Source: Bacillota bacterium
GTDB lineage: Bacteria; Bacillota; Desulfotomaculia; Desulfotomaculales; VENG01
Reading direction: 5' to 3'
DNA: 64,000 bases
NCBI GenBank assembly: GCA_009711705.1
Contig: VENG01000019.1
Location: forward strand, 1-64,000
Numbering within the stretch: position 1 is the first letter of the stretch; every line of letters begins with the position of its first letter. Under the pieces are notes generated by a model that was not told the origin of the DNA, made no database searches, and saw only the letters and a list, made by a program, of their open reading frames with translations. The position numbers were made by a program, and so were the translations under genes. Positions 1 through 9,440 of this stretch are shown here, piece after piece.

Positions 1-60
1 GTTGAGGCTTTAGCACCATAATCACCCATTTATGTATTATTTTATCTCTATTATATCATA

Positions 61-97
61 AAAAGAGACGCAATCCACAGACATCTGTGGAATTGCG
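61..97 (-). terminator. Rho-independent terminator
   Basis: Read on the minus strand, a perfect 6-bp stem (CCACAG/CTGTGG) extended by GCAAT/ATTGC is followed by TCTCTTTTTAT. It lies downstream of the small serine-rich gene and the selA-selB-methyltransferase group and would end that transcript. Confidence 0.75.
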
Positions 98-169
98 CCT
101 ATATATTTGGGGTTTTTCAGTGGCCTCCTGTAAGCCCCGATTTTTTTGATGGCGTTTTGCCACTCAGTT

Positions 170-340
170 CTACAGCTCTGAACTGCAGCCGCAACCTTCG
201 CTTTCCGACTCCTCTTTTGATTCTACACTATCTTCTTCTATACTGCCGCACGGACCGTTTTTAGACTCTACACTTTTCTCATCCACTGACGAAGAATTGG
301 AAGAAGAGCTGGATGAACCGGGAATGCTTGAGTTAAACAT
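170..340 (-). CDS. Small Ser-rich peptide with GCGC tail
   Basis: Unrecognised 56-residue product. The start is chosen at the ATG at 340 because GGAGGTGA precedes it at good spacing; an upstream in-frame ATG has no such site. The N-terminal part is a run of serines, the middle is acidic with repeated SVESK-like words, and the end carries GCGCSSEL plus one earlier Cys (NGPCGS). There is no signal peptide or membrane segment. It is the last gene before a terminator and lies just downstream of the methyltransferase gene on the same strand. It could be a metal-binding or modified peptide, but nothing here shows which; no maturase gene is adjacent. Confidence 0.5.
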   Translation of the reverse strand: MFNSSIPGSSSSSSNSSSVDEKSVESKNGPCGSIEEDSVESKEESESEGCGCSSEL

Positions 341-395
341 AATTATCACCTCCGGAAATATTATTTCCAATAAAGGCGATATTCATAACCATTCT

Positions 396-1541
396 TTAAA
401 TTCCTCTGCCGGCACGCATTCCGGAAAGCGTAGGAGGATTATTAAAACCTTTACTTTGGATCAGAACCTTAAAGGTTTGTCCCATACCCTCGGGCATGAT
501 CAGCTGTTTTACGGCCATGGTCTTTTTCATTATAGCCGGGTCATAGCTGTATTCCTGTTTTGGCTTAAGCTCGTTCAAAATACCAAGGTTGATTAAAAAT
601 TGTGACTGGTTGATTGTCCCCAGGTTACAAAGACCGGCATCAATTCCCCATTTTTGCAGGGCGGTAAAGTTTACACTGGCTGTAATGTCCTGCTGCCCGA
701 TGTTTTTTAGCGGGGAAGTTTTCAATTGGTGCCGGTGGAAACAACGAAGTGTGCCGTCAAACCTTGCCTGAGAGTATAATTCATCTGCTAATGCGCCGTA
801 ATCTATGGTTATTATGAACCCCTTATTGATATGGTTTACAACGCTCATCAACCAGTTGTAAGCGTTAAGGTTTACCTCGGCCGTCTGTCCTTCAGCCAGT
901 GTTATACCCTGCCGGGCGAAATAATGATCCAAATCATGGGTTGATGGTTCTCCTGTTACCAGTTTCAGTTGATCATCTTTGATCATAACGTAAAGTTCCT
1001 TAAGACCATCTCGGGTCTGCCTTACGATATGCACAGGGAATGCATCGACAAGCTCGTTGGAAAAAATACAGCCATGAAAGGGTTTAGGACTTACCTCATC
1101 GAGGTGTTTAATCCAGCCCATATTGGCATTGTGCAGCTCTGGATTATTCCAAAGATCCCTTTGGCGCTGGACAAGGGAGGGGCTGGTTTCCATAGCTCTG
1201 TAGCGGAGGGATGTAAACAGGTCAGGAAATTCTTTTTTCAGGGCCATTAAAATATCCCTGGCCAGGAGGCCTTCTCCGGGCCCGTATTCTATTAATTCCC
1301 ATTTGTTAGGCTTTCCTGCTTCTGTCCACATTTCGTTAAGCTGCCGGGCCAGCATCAGCCCAAAAATGGGGCTCACATGAGAGCTGGTATAGAAATCACC
1401 ATGACGTCCCAATACGGCGTTGTTTGTATAATATCCCCATTTATCATGATATAGGGCAATTTCCATAAAGCTGGCAAAGGTCATCGGACCGGTGGTGTTG
1501 ATTTTCTCTTTAATATAATTTAATAGACTGGCATTACCCAT
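396..1541 (-). CDS. MidA/NDUFAF7-type SAM-dependent methyltransferase (DUF185)
   Basis: A 381-residue class I SAM-dependent methyltransferase of the DUF185/MidA family, close to the usual family length. The N-terminal part has the family pattern GPMTFASFMEIALY and YYTNN, followed by the SAM-binding loop EYGPGEG at about residues 85-91, and later an FSNELVDAFPVH motif typical of the family. The mitochondrial homologue methylates an arginine of a complex I subunit; the bacterial substrate is unknown. The gene follows selB by 12 bases with a GGGGG site before the ATG and is probably co-transcribed with selA-selB. A link to selenoprotein synthesis is not implied by the sequence. Confidence 0.85.
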   Translation of the reverse strand: MGNASLLNYIKEKINTTGPMTFASFMEIALYHDKWGYYTNNAVLGRHGDFYTSSHVSPIFGLMLARQLNEMWTEAGKPNKWELIEYGPGEGLLARDILMALKKEFPDLFTSLRYRAMETSPSLVQRQRDLWNNPELHNANMGWIKHLDEVSPKPFHGCIFSNELVDAFPVHIVRQTRDGLKELYVMIKDDQLKLVTGEPSTHDLDHYFARQGITLAEGQTAEVNLNAYNWLMSVVNHINKGFIITIDYGALADELYSQARFDGTLRCFHRHQLKTSPLKNIGQQDITASVNFTALQKWGIDAGLCNLGTINQSQFLINLGILNELKPKQEYSYDPAIMKKTMAVKQLIMPEGMGQTFKVLIQSKGFNNPPTLSGMRAGRGI

Positions 1542-1553
1542 GGGTGATTCCCC

Positions 1554-3467
1554 CTATTCCATCGCTTTACCTGCTACCCTCATATCTCCCACCCTACGAG
1601 TTATTTTCTTTTTATCGAAATACTCAAGTAGTGGTAGTGTATATTTTCTGCTTGTCTGCAATGCGTCCCTGGCTCCGCCGATAGAAATTTCACCGTGCTG
1701 CTGCAGGTATTCTCTTATTGTTGAGTGTGCTTTATCTAATGCATGCCGGTGAAAAAATATGTTGTCAGCTATTTTAACCAATGTTCCTATCTTCAACAGA
1801 TATTGCAAGATTTCGTTGGCCTGGTTTTCATCGGTCTTTAAACGGGCGCAGATGTCAGGCCAGTTTGGGGGTTGAAACCCTGCATGCTCAAATGTCCTAA
1901 CAAATTCATCAATTATTTTTCTCTGGTTGTCGTTAGGCTGTGGGTTAAAATGGGGCATGGAGATTACTTGTGCGTAAATTTTAATATAGCCGTCGTTTTC
2001 CATAGCCAACATAAGTTGTTGAAATTGTTTTGAGGAGAGCTTGGGAAATTTTCGTGAGCGCAGCTCTTCCTTGGGAAAACCCTCCCTTAAAGGGTACTGC
2101 CGCTGGTATGCTTCAACCAACCTTATTATTTCTTCGGTCCAATGGTGATAATTATCAGTTGCTGCATAAAGGGTAGGATTACCCTGGATACTTTTTACTT
2201 TATTATTAGTTATTAAGCCCGCTAATACTTCTTCTCTTTGGTGTGTGTTCATGTCCAACAACGGCTCTATTTCTTCACCGGCAAGTATGGTTTTATGTAT
2301 AGTGAGAAATTGCTCGGTCAGCTCAGATGGTGTCCCTTTTTCTCGCATTTTGAGGCTTTCGATAACATCCGGCTTAAATCGTTTATGTTTTCGGGCACAC
2401 GGATCTATTATTTTCCCGCCGCCGATAGTTAACATGGGTGAGTAAGAGCGGATAACAAACCGGTCATTTTTGGCGCAGACTGCTAGTTTTTCAAGCATAA
2501 GTTGTGCGTAACAGTCCTCGCCCGGCTGTAACTCATCCCGATCCAATAATATTATTCTAGACAGTATTTCTTCTGTTCCCAGGTAAACTCGTACCCTGGT
2601 ACGAGTTTTAAGGGGCCGGGGGGAACTCTTCAGTAGGTGCAGTTTTACATCGATTCTATTCCATGGTTTAAGCGAGCCGGGGCCTGCTATAACATTACCG
2701 CGCCTCACTTCACCTGTTTCTATACCGGTGATATTTACTGCCACCCTTTGTCCTGCACCTGCGCGGTCTTGCTTGTCCCCGTGTACCTGGATAGATCGTA
2801 CTCTGGATGTAATGCTCTGAGGGTAAATTTCGACGTTTTGTCCCACATCCAGATAACCTGAAATTAGTGTCCCTGTCACCACCGTGCCAAAGCCGGTGAC
2901 AGAGAACACCCTATCCACGGGCAATCTCGGAAAGCCGGACTCTTCTCTTATGGGGACTGTCTCTGCTATTTGCGTCAGCGTTTCTTTTAGCTCATCCATT
3001 CCTTGACCGGCAACGGCCGAAACTTTTACGACAGGTGCATCGGCCAGCACTGTTTGAGAAACAAAATCACGAACATCCTCTTCCACCAATTCCAACAACT
3101 CTTCATCTACCGTGTCAATTTTAGTAATAACTACCAAGCCTTTATTTATTTGTAGCAGTTGAATAATATCAAGATGTTCACGGGTTTGCGGCATTACACC
3201 TTCATCCGCTGCAATTACCAGCATTACCATGTCAATACCGCCTACCCCGGCCAACATATTTTTAATAAACCGTTCGTGACCGGGCACATCAATAATGCTT
3301 GCCATTTGGCCGCTATTTAGTGTAATAGATGTGAAACCAAGTTCTATGGAAATGCCTCTGTCCTGTTCCTCCTTTAGCCTATCCGTATTGGTTCCAGTTA
3401 ATTTCTCCACTAGAACTGTTTTTCCGTGATCCACATGCCCTGCTGTTCCAATTATAAAATGTTTCAT
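1554..3467 (-). CDS. selB: Selenocysteine-specific elongation factor SelB
   Basis: A 637-residue translation GTPase that delivers Sec-tRNA(Sec) to UGA codons with a SECIS hairpin. G1 is GHVDHGKT within the first 20 residues, G3 is DVPGHE and G4 is TKID; the C-terminal half has the winged-helix repeats that bind the SECIS RNA. The start at 3467 is preferred over an upstream ATG at 3500 because AAGGGG lies six bases ahead and the protein then opens with [11 protein letters not shown], as in the family. selA is 60 bases upstream on the same strand. The tRNA-Sec gene was not seen in this window. Confidence 0.95.
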   Translation of the reverse strand: MKHFIIGTAGHVDHGKTVLVEKLTGTNTDRLKEEQDRGISIELGFTSITLNSGQMASIIDVPGHERFIKNMLAGVGGIDMVMLVIAADEGVMPQTREHLDIIQLLQINKGLVVITKIDTVDEELLELVEEDVRDFVSQTVLADAPVVKVSAVAGQGMDELKETLTQIAETVPIREESGFPRLPVDRVFSVTGFGTVVTGTLISGYLDVGQNVEIYPQSITSRVRSIQVHGDKQDRAGAGQRVAVNITGIETGEVRRGNVIAGPGSLKPWNRIDVKLHLLKSSPRPLKTRTRVRVYLGTEEILSRIILLDRDELQPGEDCYAQLMLEKLAVCAKNDRFVIRSYSPMLTIGGGKIIDPCARKHKRFKPDVIESLKMREKGTPSELTEQFLTIHKTILAGEEIEPLLDMNTHQREEVLAGLITNNKVKSIQGNPTLYAATDNYHHWTEEIIRLVEAYQRQYPLREGFPKEELRSRKFPKLSSKQFQQLMLAMENDGYIKIYAQVISMPHFNPQPNDNQRKIIDEFVRTFEHAGFQPPNWPDICARLKTDENQANEILQYLLKIGTLVKIADNIFFHRHALDKAHSTIREYLQQHGEISIGGARDALQTSRKYTLPLLEYFDKKKITRRVGDMRVAGKAME

Positions 3468-3527
3468 TCTAACCCCTTCTTCCGTTATCTTATTATGCAC
3501 AGCTGCTATCCTTGGAAGGGAGATGTA

Positions 3528-4946
3528 TTATATTTTCATAAGGCAATTTCTAACAGCATTAAACAATTGATCCATATCCTTTTCTTGTACTGTACGCATA
3601 TCTAGAACAAGGCTTTCGCTTTGAATGCGCCCTATTACGGCCGGATGGTGATTTCGCAAACAGGAAGCTAAATTATTAATTTTGGTTTGCTGAAGTAGTA
3701 TTTCCACACCGGTGGAAGGAAGGTCTGCGGTTGGCATAGCGCCTCCACCCACTCTGGAGATCGTTTCCACCAGTTTAAAATCTACATCTGCCAGGTTAAG
3801 TTGTTGCAATTTTTTTAGCAAACATTTTGCACGAGGGAGCAGCTCTGCAGGGCCATCAGCCAACATACGTAATGTGGGAATGTTTGCTATTGCTTTTTCC
3901 GAGTCACGATATTCACGTAACGTTGCTTCCAATGCTGCAACCGTAAACTTGTCTATGCGAATAGCTCTCGTCAGCGGATTCTTTTTCATTTTATTAATAA
4001 TTTCTTTTTTGCCTATTAAGATGCCGGCCTGTGGTCCACCCAGAAGTTTATCCCCGGAAAAAGTTACCAGGTCGGCGCCGGCAGCAACGGTTTCCTGTAC
4101 CGTAGGTTCATACGGGAGACCGAAACGGGAGAGATCTATCAATGACCCACTGCCCAGGTCTGACATTACAGGTACCCCCAGTTCCCTGCCCACTGCTACT
4201 AATTCTCTAACTGTAGTTTCCCTGGTGAAGCCTACAATTCGGTAGTTGCTGGTGTGCACGTTTAACAAAAGACCTGTATTATCGTTTGTGGCTTGCTGGT
4301 AATCCGCGGGGTATGTTTTATTGGTGCTGCCTACCTCAACCAGCTGAGCCCCACTTTGAGCCATTACGTCAGGAATTCTAAAAGATCCGCCAATTTCAAC
4401 CAGTTGGCCGCGTGAAACGATAACTTCTTTGCCGCGTGCTAAAGTGCGCAGTGCAAGCAAAACCGCGGAGGCATTGTTATTCACCACCAATGCTGCCTCA
4501 GCACCGGTAAGTTCCACCAGTAAATCTTCGAGGGGTGCGTAGCGAGATCCACGTTTGCCGGTGCTAAGGTCTAATTCCAAGTTGCTGTAACCTGAGGCCG
4601 CCATTTCTACGGCCTGCAAAGCACTTTTACTGAGCAGAGCCCTGGCCAGGTTGGTGTGAATGACTACACCTGTGGCGTTGATAACCTGGCGTAAGCTGGG
4701 GGTGTTATGTTTGTGTACAAGTTTGATAATCTCGGATATAATTCCTGCCTTAAGGTCCTCTTCATTATCCGGTTTTAGGGCTCCGGCTAAAATATGGCCG
4801 CGTTTTTCATCCAGAACATGCCTTGTTGCCCTTACAACTAAATGGCGTGGATTTTGATTTAAGGTTTCAAGGAGCTTTTGATTTCGAATAATTTCGTCAA
4901 CTGACGGCAAAAGCCGGATGTGATGCGTTGGCTTAGAGCTTTTCAT
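3528..4946 (-). CDS. selA: L-seryl-tRNA(Sec) selenium transferase SelA
   Basis: A 472-residue PLP enzyme that converts Ser-tRNA(Sec) to Sec-tRNA(Sec) with selenophosphate. The PLP lysine lies in TFSGDKLLGGPQAG; the NATGVVIHTNLARA and NNNASAVLLAL segments are characteristic. The frame is open further upstream, but the ATG at 4946 is chosen because GGAGGATATC precedes it and the protein then starts MKSSKPTHHIRLLP, a typical N-terminus. It forms the selA-selB order usual for Firmicutes. Confidence 0.95.
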   Translation of the reverse strand: MKSSKPTHHIRLLPSVDEIIRNQKLLETLNQNPRHLVVRATRHVLDEKRGHILAGALKPDNEEDLKAGIISEIIKLVHKHNTPSLRQVINATGVVIHTNLARALLSKSALQAVEMAASGYSNLELDLSTGKRGSRYAPLEDLLVELTGAEAALVVNNNASAVLLALRTLARGKEVIVSRGQLVEIGGSFRIPDVMAQSGAQLVEVGSTNKTYPADYQQATNDNTGLLLNVHTSNYRIVGFTRETTVRELVAVGRELGVPVMSDLGSGSLIDLSRFGLPYEPTVQETVAAGADLVTFSGDKLLGGPQAGILIGKKEIINKMKKNPLTRAIRIDKFTVAALEATLREYRDSEKAIANIPTLRMLADGPAELLPRAKCLLKKLQQLNLADVDFKLVETISRVGGGAMPTADLPSTGVEILLQQTKINNLASCLRNHHPAVIGRIQSESLVLDMRTVQEKDMDQLFNAVRNCLMKI

Positions 4947-5047
4947 GATATCCTCCATACGATGCAAAGCAAGATGCAAAGCAAAATAATTATTTTTCCA
5001 AATATTATATGTTAGGATTAGAGTGAAAGCAAGGATGTCAGATAAAT

Positions 5048-5075
5048 AGCCGGTGAGCTTGCAGCTCAACCGGCT
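5048..5075. other. Inverted repeat upstream of selA
   Basis: A long imperfect hairpin with arms AGCCGGTGAGCT and AGCTCAACCGGCT around TGC. It lies between the DUF4349 gene terminator and selA. No run of T follows strongly on either strand, so it could be a weak terminator or part of the selA leader. Confidence 0.5.
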
Positions 5076-5100
5076 TATCTTATACTTTAGGTACTGAAAA

Positions 5101-5134
5101 GCGCGCGCTAAGGGAACTGATTTAGCGCGCTTTT
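5101..5134. terminator. Bidirectional terminator, copy 1
   Basis: Stem GCGCGCTAA/TTAGCGCGC with a 10-base loop, flanked by AAAA on the left and TTTT on the right, so it can act on both strands. It ends the DUF4349 lipoprotein transcript. A nearly identical copy lies at 6378-6410. Confidence 0.8.
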
Positions 5135-5162
5135 CTTGCTACTTGGTCAAGTACCTTTAGGG

Positions 5163-6041
5163 CTATTTTTCGATATCTTTTTTGCTATTGAAAATCCTCT
5201 TTCGCAAAATCCATAAAATGAGAGCAATTAATGCCAGCGGTAACAGCAAAGGTATGATCCCGATACAGTAAATCAAAAAATTTCCGGTTCCGTTTAATAA
5301 TGTGTTTGTATTGTTGACGAGGGCAACCCCGGCTCGTTGGAAAAAGCTATTAAAGCCAGGGGTGGACAAAGTGCTGCTTGCGGTCACAGATTCTTGCAGC
5401 GTTAATTTAATAGTTGAAAAGGCCAGGCGATCCTGTAAATATTTTAGCCTGCCGCTCAGAGAGTCAATTTCTCCCCGCACTCTTTCAATTTCCTTTTCCA
5501 CCTTCAATATTTCTTCTACCGTTTCTGCCTTGGTTAGGATTTCTTGCAGTCTTTTTTCCTGCGCTTTCAGGTTCGTGATACGCGCCTCAAGGTCAATATA
5601 TTCCTCGGTCACATCTTCTGTATAGATTCTTTTATTTTGTACTTTTCCGGTGTTTGACAGCCATTGCAACATTTGCGTGAAATTTTCAGTTGGAATTCTT
5701 ATCGTTATACGTCCATTTCTACGGTCATCTCCATTGTTATTTAAAGAGCTTTCACTGGTATAACCATCCAGCTGGCTAACTTTTTCTTCTACATCATTTA
5801 ATGTATCTATTATGTCAGGGACGTATATGCTCAGCTCGCCGTTTTTTATGATTTTCCTGTCTGTGTTAGGCAGTGATGCCTCCGCACTATTTCCTATTTC
5901 ATTTTGTTCGACGGAATCCTCTTTTGCCCCTTGATCTGCGGACATTTTTTGGTTTGAGCCGCAAGATGCCGTGCTCATGATAAAAATTAATAAAAGGATA
6001 ACCAAAAGAAACTTATTATTTATCCTGGTCAAAATAAGCAC
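5163..6041 (-). CDS. DUF4349-domain surface protein
   Basis: A 292-residue exported protein of the DUF4349 family. A hydrophobic N-terminal segment ends in STASCGS, a possible but non-ideal lipobox. The DUF4349 core begins at RKIIKNGELSIYV and contains IRIPTENF. A charged coiled coil (about residues 150-200) follows, and a strong membrane segment near the C-terminus is capped by RKRIFNSKKD. Function unknown; family members are usually annotated as envelope-stress or anchoring proteins by context only. It is bracketed by the two copies of the same terminator and is divergent from the small gene at 6168. Confidence 0.8.
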   Translation of the reverse strand: MLILTRINNKFLLVILLLIFIMSTASCGSNQKMSADQGAKEDSVEQNEIGNSAEASLPNTDRKIIKNGELSIYVPDIIDTLNDVEEKVSQLDGYTSESSLNNNGDDRRNGRITIRIPTENFTQMLQWLSNTGKVQNKRIYTEDVTEEYIDLEARITNLKAQEKRLQEILTKAETVEEILKVEKEIERVRGEIDSLSGRLKYLQDRLAFSTIKLTLQESVTASSTLSTPGFNSFFQRAGVALVNNTNTLLNGTGNFLIYCIGIIPLLLPLALIALILWILRKRIFNSKKDIEK

Positions 6042-6167
6042 TCCCTATATCATTTGTATTTATAGACTCTACCGGTTAAGCGTTTGTTCCCATATTCATT
6101 GTGAATAAATGATTAGGAGTCTGGGTACTGATATTTATGAGCGAATTTTTGGGGAGGTAGATTATAG

Positions 6168-6353
6168 TTGGTAAATACAAGTGACCGCGCTGAACTGCAA
6201 AACTGTATTCGCAATGCCCAAGACTGCATGATGAAGATGGGACAAATGATTGACCATTCACAAAGTACACTAAAGGATGACTTGCTGCGTATCTGTAGTG
6301 AAACCGGTATTCTTTTGGAGGAAGCTCAACAGCGTAGTGAAAAGTTATTGTAG
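6168..6353 (+). CDS. Small helical protein, unknown
   Basis: A 61-residue protein starting at TTG with GGGGAGG about 11 bases ahead. It is polar and predicted helical, with two Cys and several Met, and resembles small coiled-coil proteins of spore formers in composition only. It is a single-gene unit between the divergent lipoprotein gene and a terminator on its 3' side. The TTG start and good Shine-Dalgarno support a real gene; function not recognised. Confidence 0.55.
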   Translation: MVNTSDRAELQNCIRNAQDCMMKMGQMIDHSQSTLKDDLLRICSETGILLEEAQQRSEKLL

Positions 6354-6377
6354 AGAATACATGAAGAAGGTAGGAAA

Positions 6378-6410
6378 GCGCGCTAAGGGAAGTGATTTAG
6401 CGCGCTTTTT
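6378..6410. terminator. Bidirectional terminator, copy 2
   Basis: Same stem as at 5101-5134 (GCGCGCTAA/TTAGCGCGC) followed on the plus strand by TTTTTT. It separates the convergent 6168 gene and mqnC, whose stop codon touches the T run. Confidence 0.8.
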
Positions 6411-7477
6411 TAGCTGAACAACTTTAAGATACTGTAATCAGTGGACCGTTGTGCCGGTTGAAAGCCTGCGTTCTTTATACATCTTAGTATTTCTTTCATG
6501 GGCACTCTGTTGTTAACTCCGGCGGCACGGACTACATTTTCCTCCAACATGGTGCTGCCAAAGTCGTTAGCCCCAAAAGACAAGGCAACCTGAGCTATTT
6601 TTGCCCCCTGAGTTACCCAAGATGTCTGTATGTTGGGCACATTATCAACCAATAGTCTGGAAACGGCCAGAGTCTTCAAGTATTCCACCGCTGTTGCGGT
6701 ATTACCACGCAAATTGGTGTTTTGCGGTTGAAAGGTCCAGGGAATAAAAGCGGTAAAGCCGGCGGTGAGGTCCTGCTGCTCACGTACCCGGATCATGTGC
6801 TTAACCCTTTCTTCCGGAGTTTCCACATGCCCGAACATCATCGTAGCTGTAGTTTTCATCCCTAATTGGTGGGCAATATCCATAACCTTCATCCACAAAG
6901 ACCAGGAAATCTTATTAGGGCTGATTATTTTCCTTACCCTGTCCACCAAAATCTCCGCCCCTCCACCGGGTAATGAATCCAAGCCTGCTTCTTTCAGGCG
7001 GGATAGGGCTGCTTCCGGGCTAATGCCCGATATTCGGGACATATTAATTATCTCGGGAGGTGAAAAAGAGTGGATGTGTATTTGGTAGCGGCTTTTAATG
7101 TCTCTTAGCAGATCTTCGTAAAATTCAATGCCAAATTCGGGATGCAGACCTCCTTGAATAAGAAGTTCCGTCCCGCCTACTTGGATAGTCTCATCAATCT
7201 TTTGGAATAGTTCTGGGCGTGTAATTACGTAAGCCTCAGGGGCACGCGCAGAGCGATAAAAAGCACAGAATTTGCAGCAGCATGAACAAATATTGGTATA
7301 ATTTATGTTGCGATCTATAACAAAAGTTACCCTTTTTTGTGGGTGCAGCTTTTCCCTTACCAGGTTGGCCGCACGCCCCAGGGGAAGCAAGTCCGATTGC
7401 CGCAGCAGGAATGTTCCTTCCTCAAGGGTTAACCTTTCCCCGTTTAGGGCCTTCCCCAGAGTGTCCTGGATGTTCAT
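6410..7477 (-). CDS. mqnC: Cyclic dehypoxanthine futalosine synthase MqnC
   Basis: A 355-residue radical SAM enzyme that closes the dehypoxanthine futalosine ring in the futalosine route to menaquinone. The Fe-S motif CX3CX2C is seen in NICSCCCKFCAFYR, which carries extra Cys within the loop. LPGGGAEILVDRVR and the HVETPEERV region are family hallmarks shared with MqnE. Its ATG shares a base with the mqnA stop (TAATG), so translation is coupled. It is the last gene of the minus-strand mqn operon. Confidence 0.93.
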   Translation of the reverse strand: MNIQDTLGKALNGERLTLEEGTFLLRQSDLLPLGRAANLVREKLHPQKRVTFVIDRNINYTNICSCCCKFCAFYRSARAPEAYVITRPELFQKIDETIQVGGTELLIQGGLHPEFGIEFYEDLLRDIKSRYQIHIHSFSPPEIINMSRISGISPEAALSRLKEAGLDSLPGGGAEILVDRVRKIISPNKISWSLWMKVMDIAHQLGMKTTATMMFGHVETPEERVKHMIRVREQQDLTAGFTAFIPWTFQPQNTNLRGNTATAVEYLKTLAVSRLLVDNVPNIQTSWVTQGAKIAQVALSFGANDFGSTMLEENVVRAAGVNNRVPMKEILRCIKNAGFQPAQRSTDYSILKLFS

Positions 7478-8322
7478 TAAGCCTCTTCACCCCAGATTTT
7501 TAGCTGAATTCGTTCCTGGATTAGATCACTTTTATAGGCATAGTCAAAGAATGTCATCAATGCTCTCTTTTCGTCTTCTCCTAGGCTGTGTTCAATGGTA
7601 CCAAAGTAATCCTTTAAAATGGGGACAGGCAAGCTTGATTTTTTATGCGCCTTTTTTACTAAGTTAGCAAAGTCATTAAGGCCCATGTCTCTGGATTCGT
7701 GTAAGGAACTTGTAATCTCGTTTACAGTATCCGGTTGGTTTCCGGCAAAGGATTCCTTTACCACCCATAGTGCATACACCATTTTTTCCCCGGTAAATTC
7801 CTTCCACGCCTCACCCAGGTCTGTAACATGAATTGGCAGTTTCTGCTCATCAACCATTTGATGAGCGAGCATGGCGTCATCGCCAATAAGTAATGCACCG
7901 TCTCCGGATTGCAGCATGGAGTCGAGGTTCGGGGCAGTGGTTTCAAAGGCGGCATCTACAAGATAGTAATGTTCAAAAAGGATTTTCAGCAATGCCACGG
8001 AAGTGGCAGAAGACGATGTCAAACACACCTTTTTTCTGTCTAATTCAGTTACCGGAATTTTACTGAACAAAAGGATACTTGCTACCTTCCCGTCAGCACT
8101 GATAGACATATCAGGCAGAATAATACAGTTGTCACTGTTTCGCGCATATTCAATAGAAGAAATGGGAGTAACCGCCAGTTGTTCATTTAAAAACATACTG
8201 TTCAGACAGGTTGGGGTGCCTTTCACTATGGTACAAGAATGCGGTAAGAGGTTTTCCTCCAGCGCATGGTAAACCGGCAGGCAATTAAGGTAGTCAACTT
8301 GCCCCACTTTTATTCTGGGCAC
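7477..8322 (-). CDS. mqnA: Chorismate dehydratase MqnA
   Basis: A 281-residue protein of the MqnA/MqnD periplasmic-binding-like fold that makes 3-enolpyruvylbenzoate from chorismate, the first step of the futalosine pathway. It opens with VGQVDYLNCLPVYHALE, the typical N-terminus, and contains the family Ser/Thr-rich SSATSVALLKIL segment. The start is GTG directly after the mqnE stop; the GAGGAGG that serves it lies inside the last codons of mqnE. It is placed between mqnE and mqnC. Confidence 0.92.
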   Translation of the reverse strand: MPRIKVGQVDYLNCLPVYHALEENLLPHSCTIVKGTPTCLNSMFLNEQLAVTPISSIEYARNSDNCIILPDMSISADGKVASILLFSKIPVTELDRKKVCLTSSSATSVALLKILFEHYYLVDAAFETTAPNLDSMLQSGDGALLIGDDAMLAHQMVDEQKLPIHVTDLGEAWKEFTGEKMVYALWVVKESFAGNQPDTVNEITSSLHESRDMGLNDFANLVKKAHKKSSLPVPILKDYFGTIEHSLGEDEKRALMTFFDYAYKSDLIQERIQLKIWGEEA

Positions 8323-9417
8323 TTAAAAACCCTCCTCAACAACTTTGTAAAGGGTGTCCCTTTGTATTGGTATACGTCCGGCGGCCTTGACCATATTGAT
8401 TAATTCCTTTTTGGATAAATACTGGCCAGTTTGCGCTCCGGCATCATGGGCGATTTTTTCTTCCACCACTGTTCCGTCCAAGTCATCAACACCAAAGGAT
8501 AGGGAAACCTGCGCCAGCTTGGGACCAATCATAATCCAGAAAGCTTTTATATGATCAAAGTTGTCCAGCATAAGACGAGAGATTGCCAGCATCTTCAAAT
8601 CATCATAACCTGTGGTAGTGGACAGCCCCATGGATTGCATGGGGGTATTTTTAGGATGAAAAGCCAGAGGGATAAAAGTAAGAAAGCCACCGGTACGATC
8701 TTGTAACTCGCGCAATTGTATTAAATGATCGATCCGGTCTGCAATGGCCTCAATATGCCCATAAAGCATGGTGGCGTTGGTTTGCATGCCAATTTCATGC
8801 GCACACCGGTGTACTTCTAACCATTTTTCGCCGCTGATTTTATTGGGACAGATTTTTTCCCTTACCCGGGGAGCGAAGATTTCTGCTCCCCCGCCGGGAA
8901 GGGAGTCTAACCCCGCCTCCTTAAGCGTGGTAAGTACTTCCTTAATGGATATCTTGTGGAGTTCGGCGAGGTAATCTATTTCCACCGCAGTGAAGGATTG
9001 AATAATTACACCCGGCTGAACTTTTCGCACCCGCTGGAGCATTTCAGCATAGTAATCGATAGGTAAGTCAGGATTCAGTCCCCCGACAATGTGAATTTCA
9101 GATATTTTATCGTTATCAGATGCCAGGGCTTTAGTCTCTATTTCGTCTAGGCTCATGACGTAAGCACCGTCAGCTGATTTGTCTCTCCCAAAAGCACAGA
9201 AGTGACATTGGTTAATACATATATTGGTATGGTTTATATGTCGGTTAACAATAAAATATGTTTTATTGCCATTTTTGCGTTCCCTTACTATGTTGGCCAA
9301 GGAGCCGATGGTCAAAAGATCGTCTGACTTAAAGAGCCTTATGCCGTCCTCCCGGCTTAGCCTTTCTCCGTTCTCCACCTTAGATGCAATATCTTTGAAG
9401 CTTTCCGAAACCCACAT
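8323..9417 (-). CDS. mqnE: Aminofutalosine synthase MqnE
   Basis: A 364-residue radical SAM enzyme joining 3-enolpyruvylbenzoate and SAM to give aminofutalosine. CX3CX2C is in NICINQCHFCAFGR and LPGGGAEIFAPRVR follows. The ATG at 9417 is preferred over one 48 bases upstream because GGAGAG precedes it. The 5' end lies 24 bases past the end of the prenyltransferase gene. Paralogous to mqnC in the same operon. Confidence 0.93.
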   Translation of the reverse strand: MWVSESFKDIASKVENGERLSREDGIRLFKSDDLLTIGSLANIVRERKNGNKTYFIVNRHINHTNICINQCHFCAFGRDKSADGAYVMSLDEIETKALASDNDKISEIHIVGGLNPDLPIDYYAEMLQRVRKVQPGVIIQSFTAVEIDYLAELHKISIKEVLTTLKEAGLDSLPGGGAEIFAPRVREKICPNKISGEKWLEVHRCAHEIGMQTNATMLYGHIEAIADRIDHLIQLRELQDRTGGFLTFIPLAFHPKNTPMQSMGLSTTTGYDDLKMLAISRLMLDNFDHIKAFWIMIGPKLAQVSLSFGVDDLDGTVVEEKIAHDAGAQTGQYLSKKELINMVKAAGRIPIQRDTLYKVVEEGF

Positions 9418-9440
9418 AGCCGTAACTCTCCTTATTAAAC

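Noticed and set aside
3712..4245. 177-codon plus-strand frame opposite selA
   Set aside because: Shadow of the conserved selA coding sequence; no ribosome binding site or family.
3528..5069. Longer SelA with start at 5069
   Set aside because: The added residues are hydrophobic and unlike SelA; the ATG at 4946 has a clear ribosome binding site.
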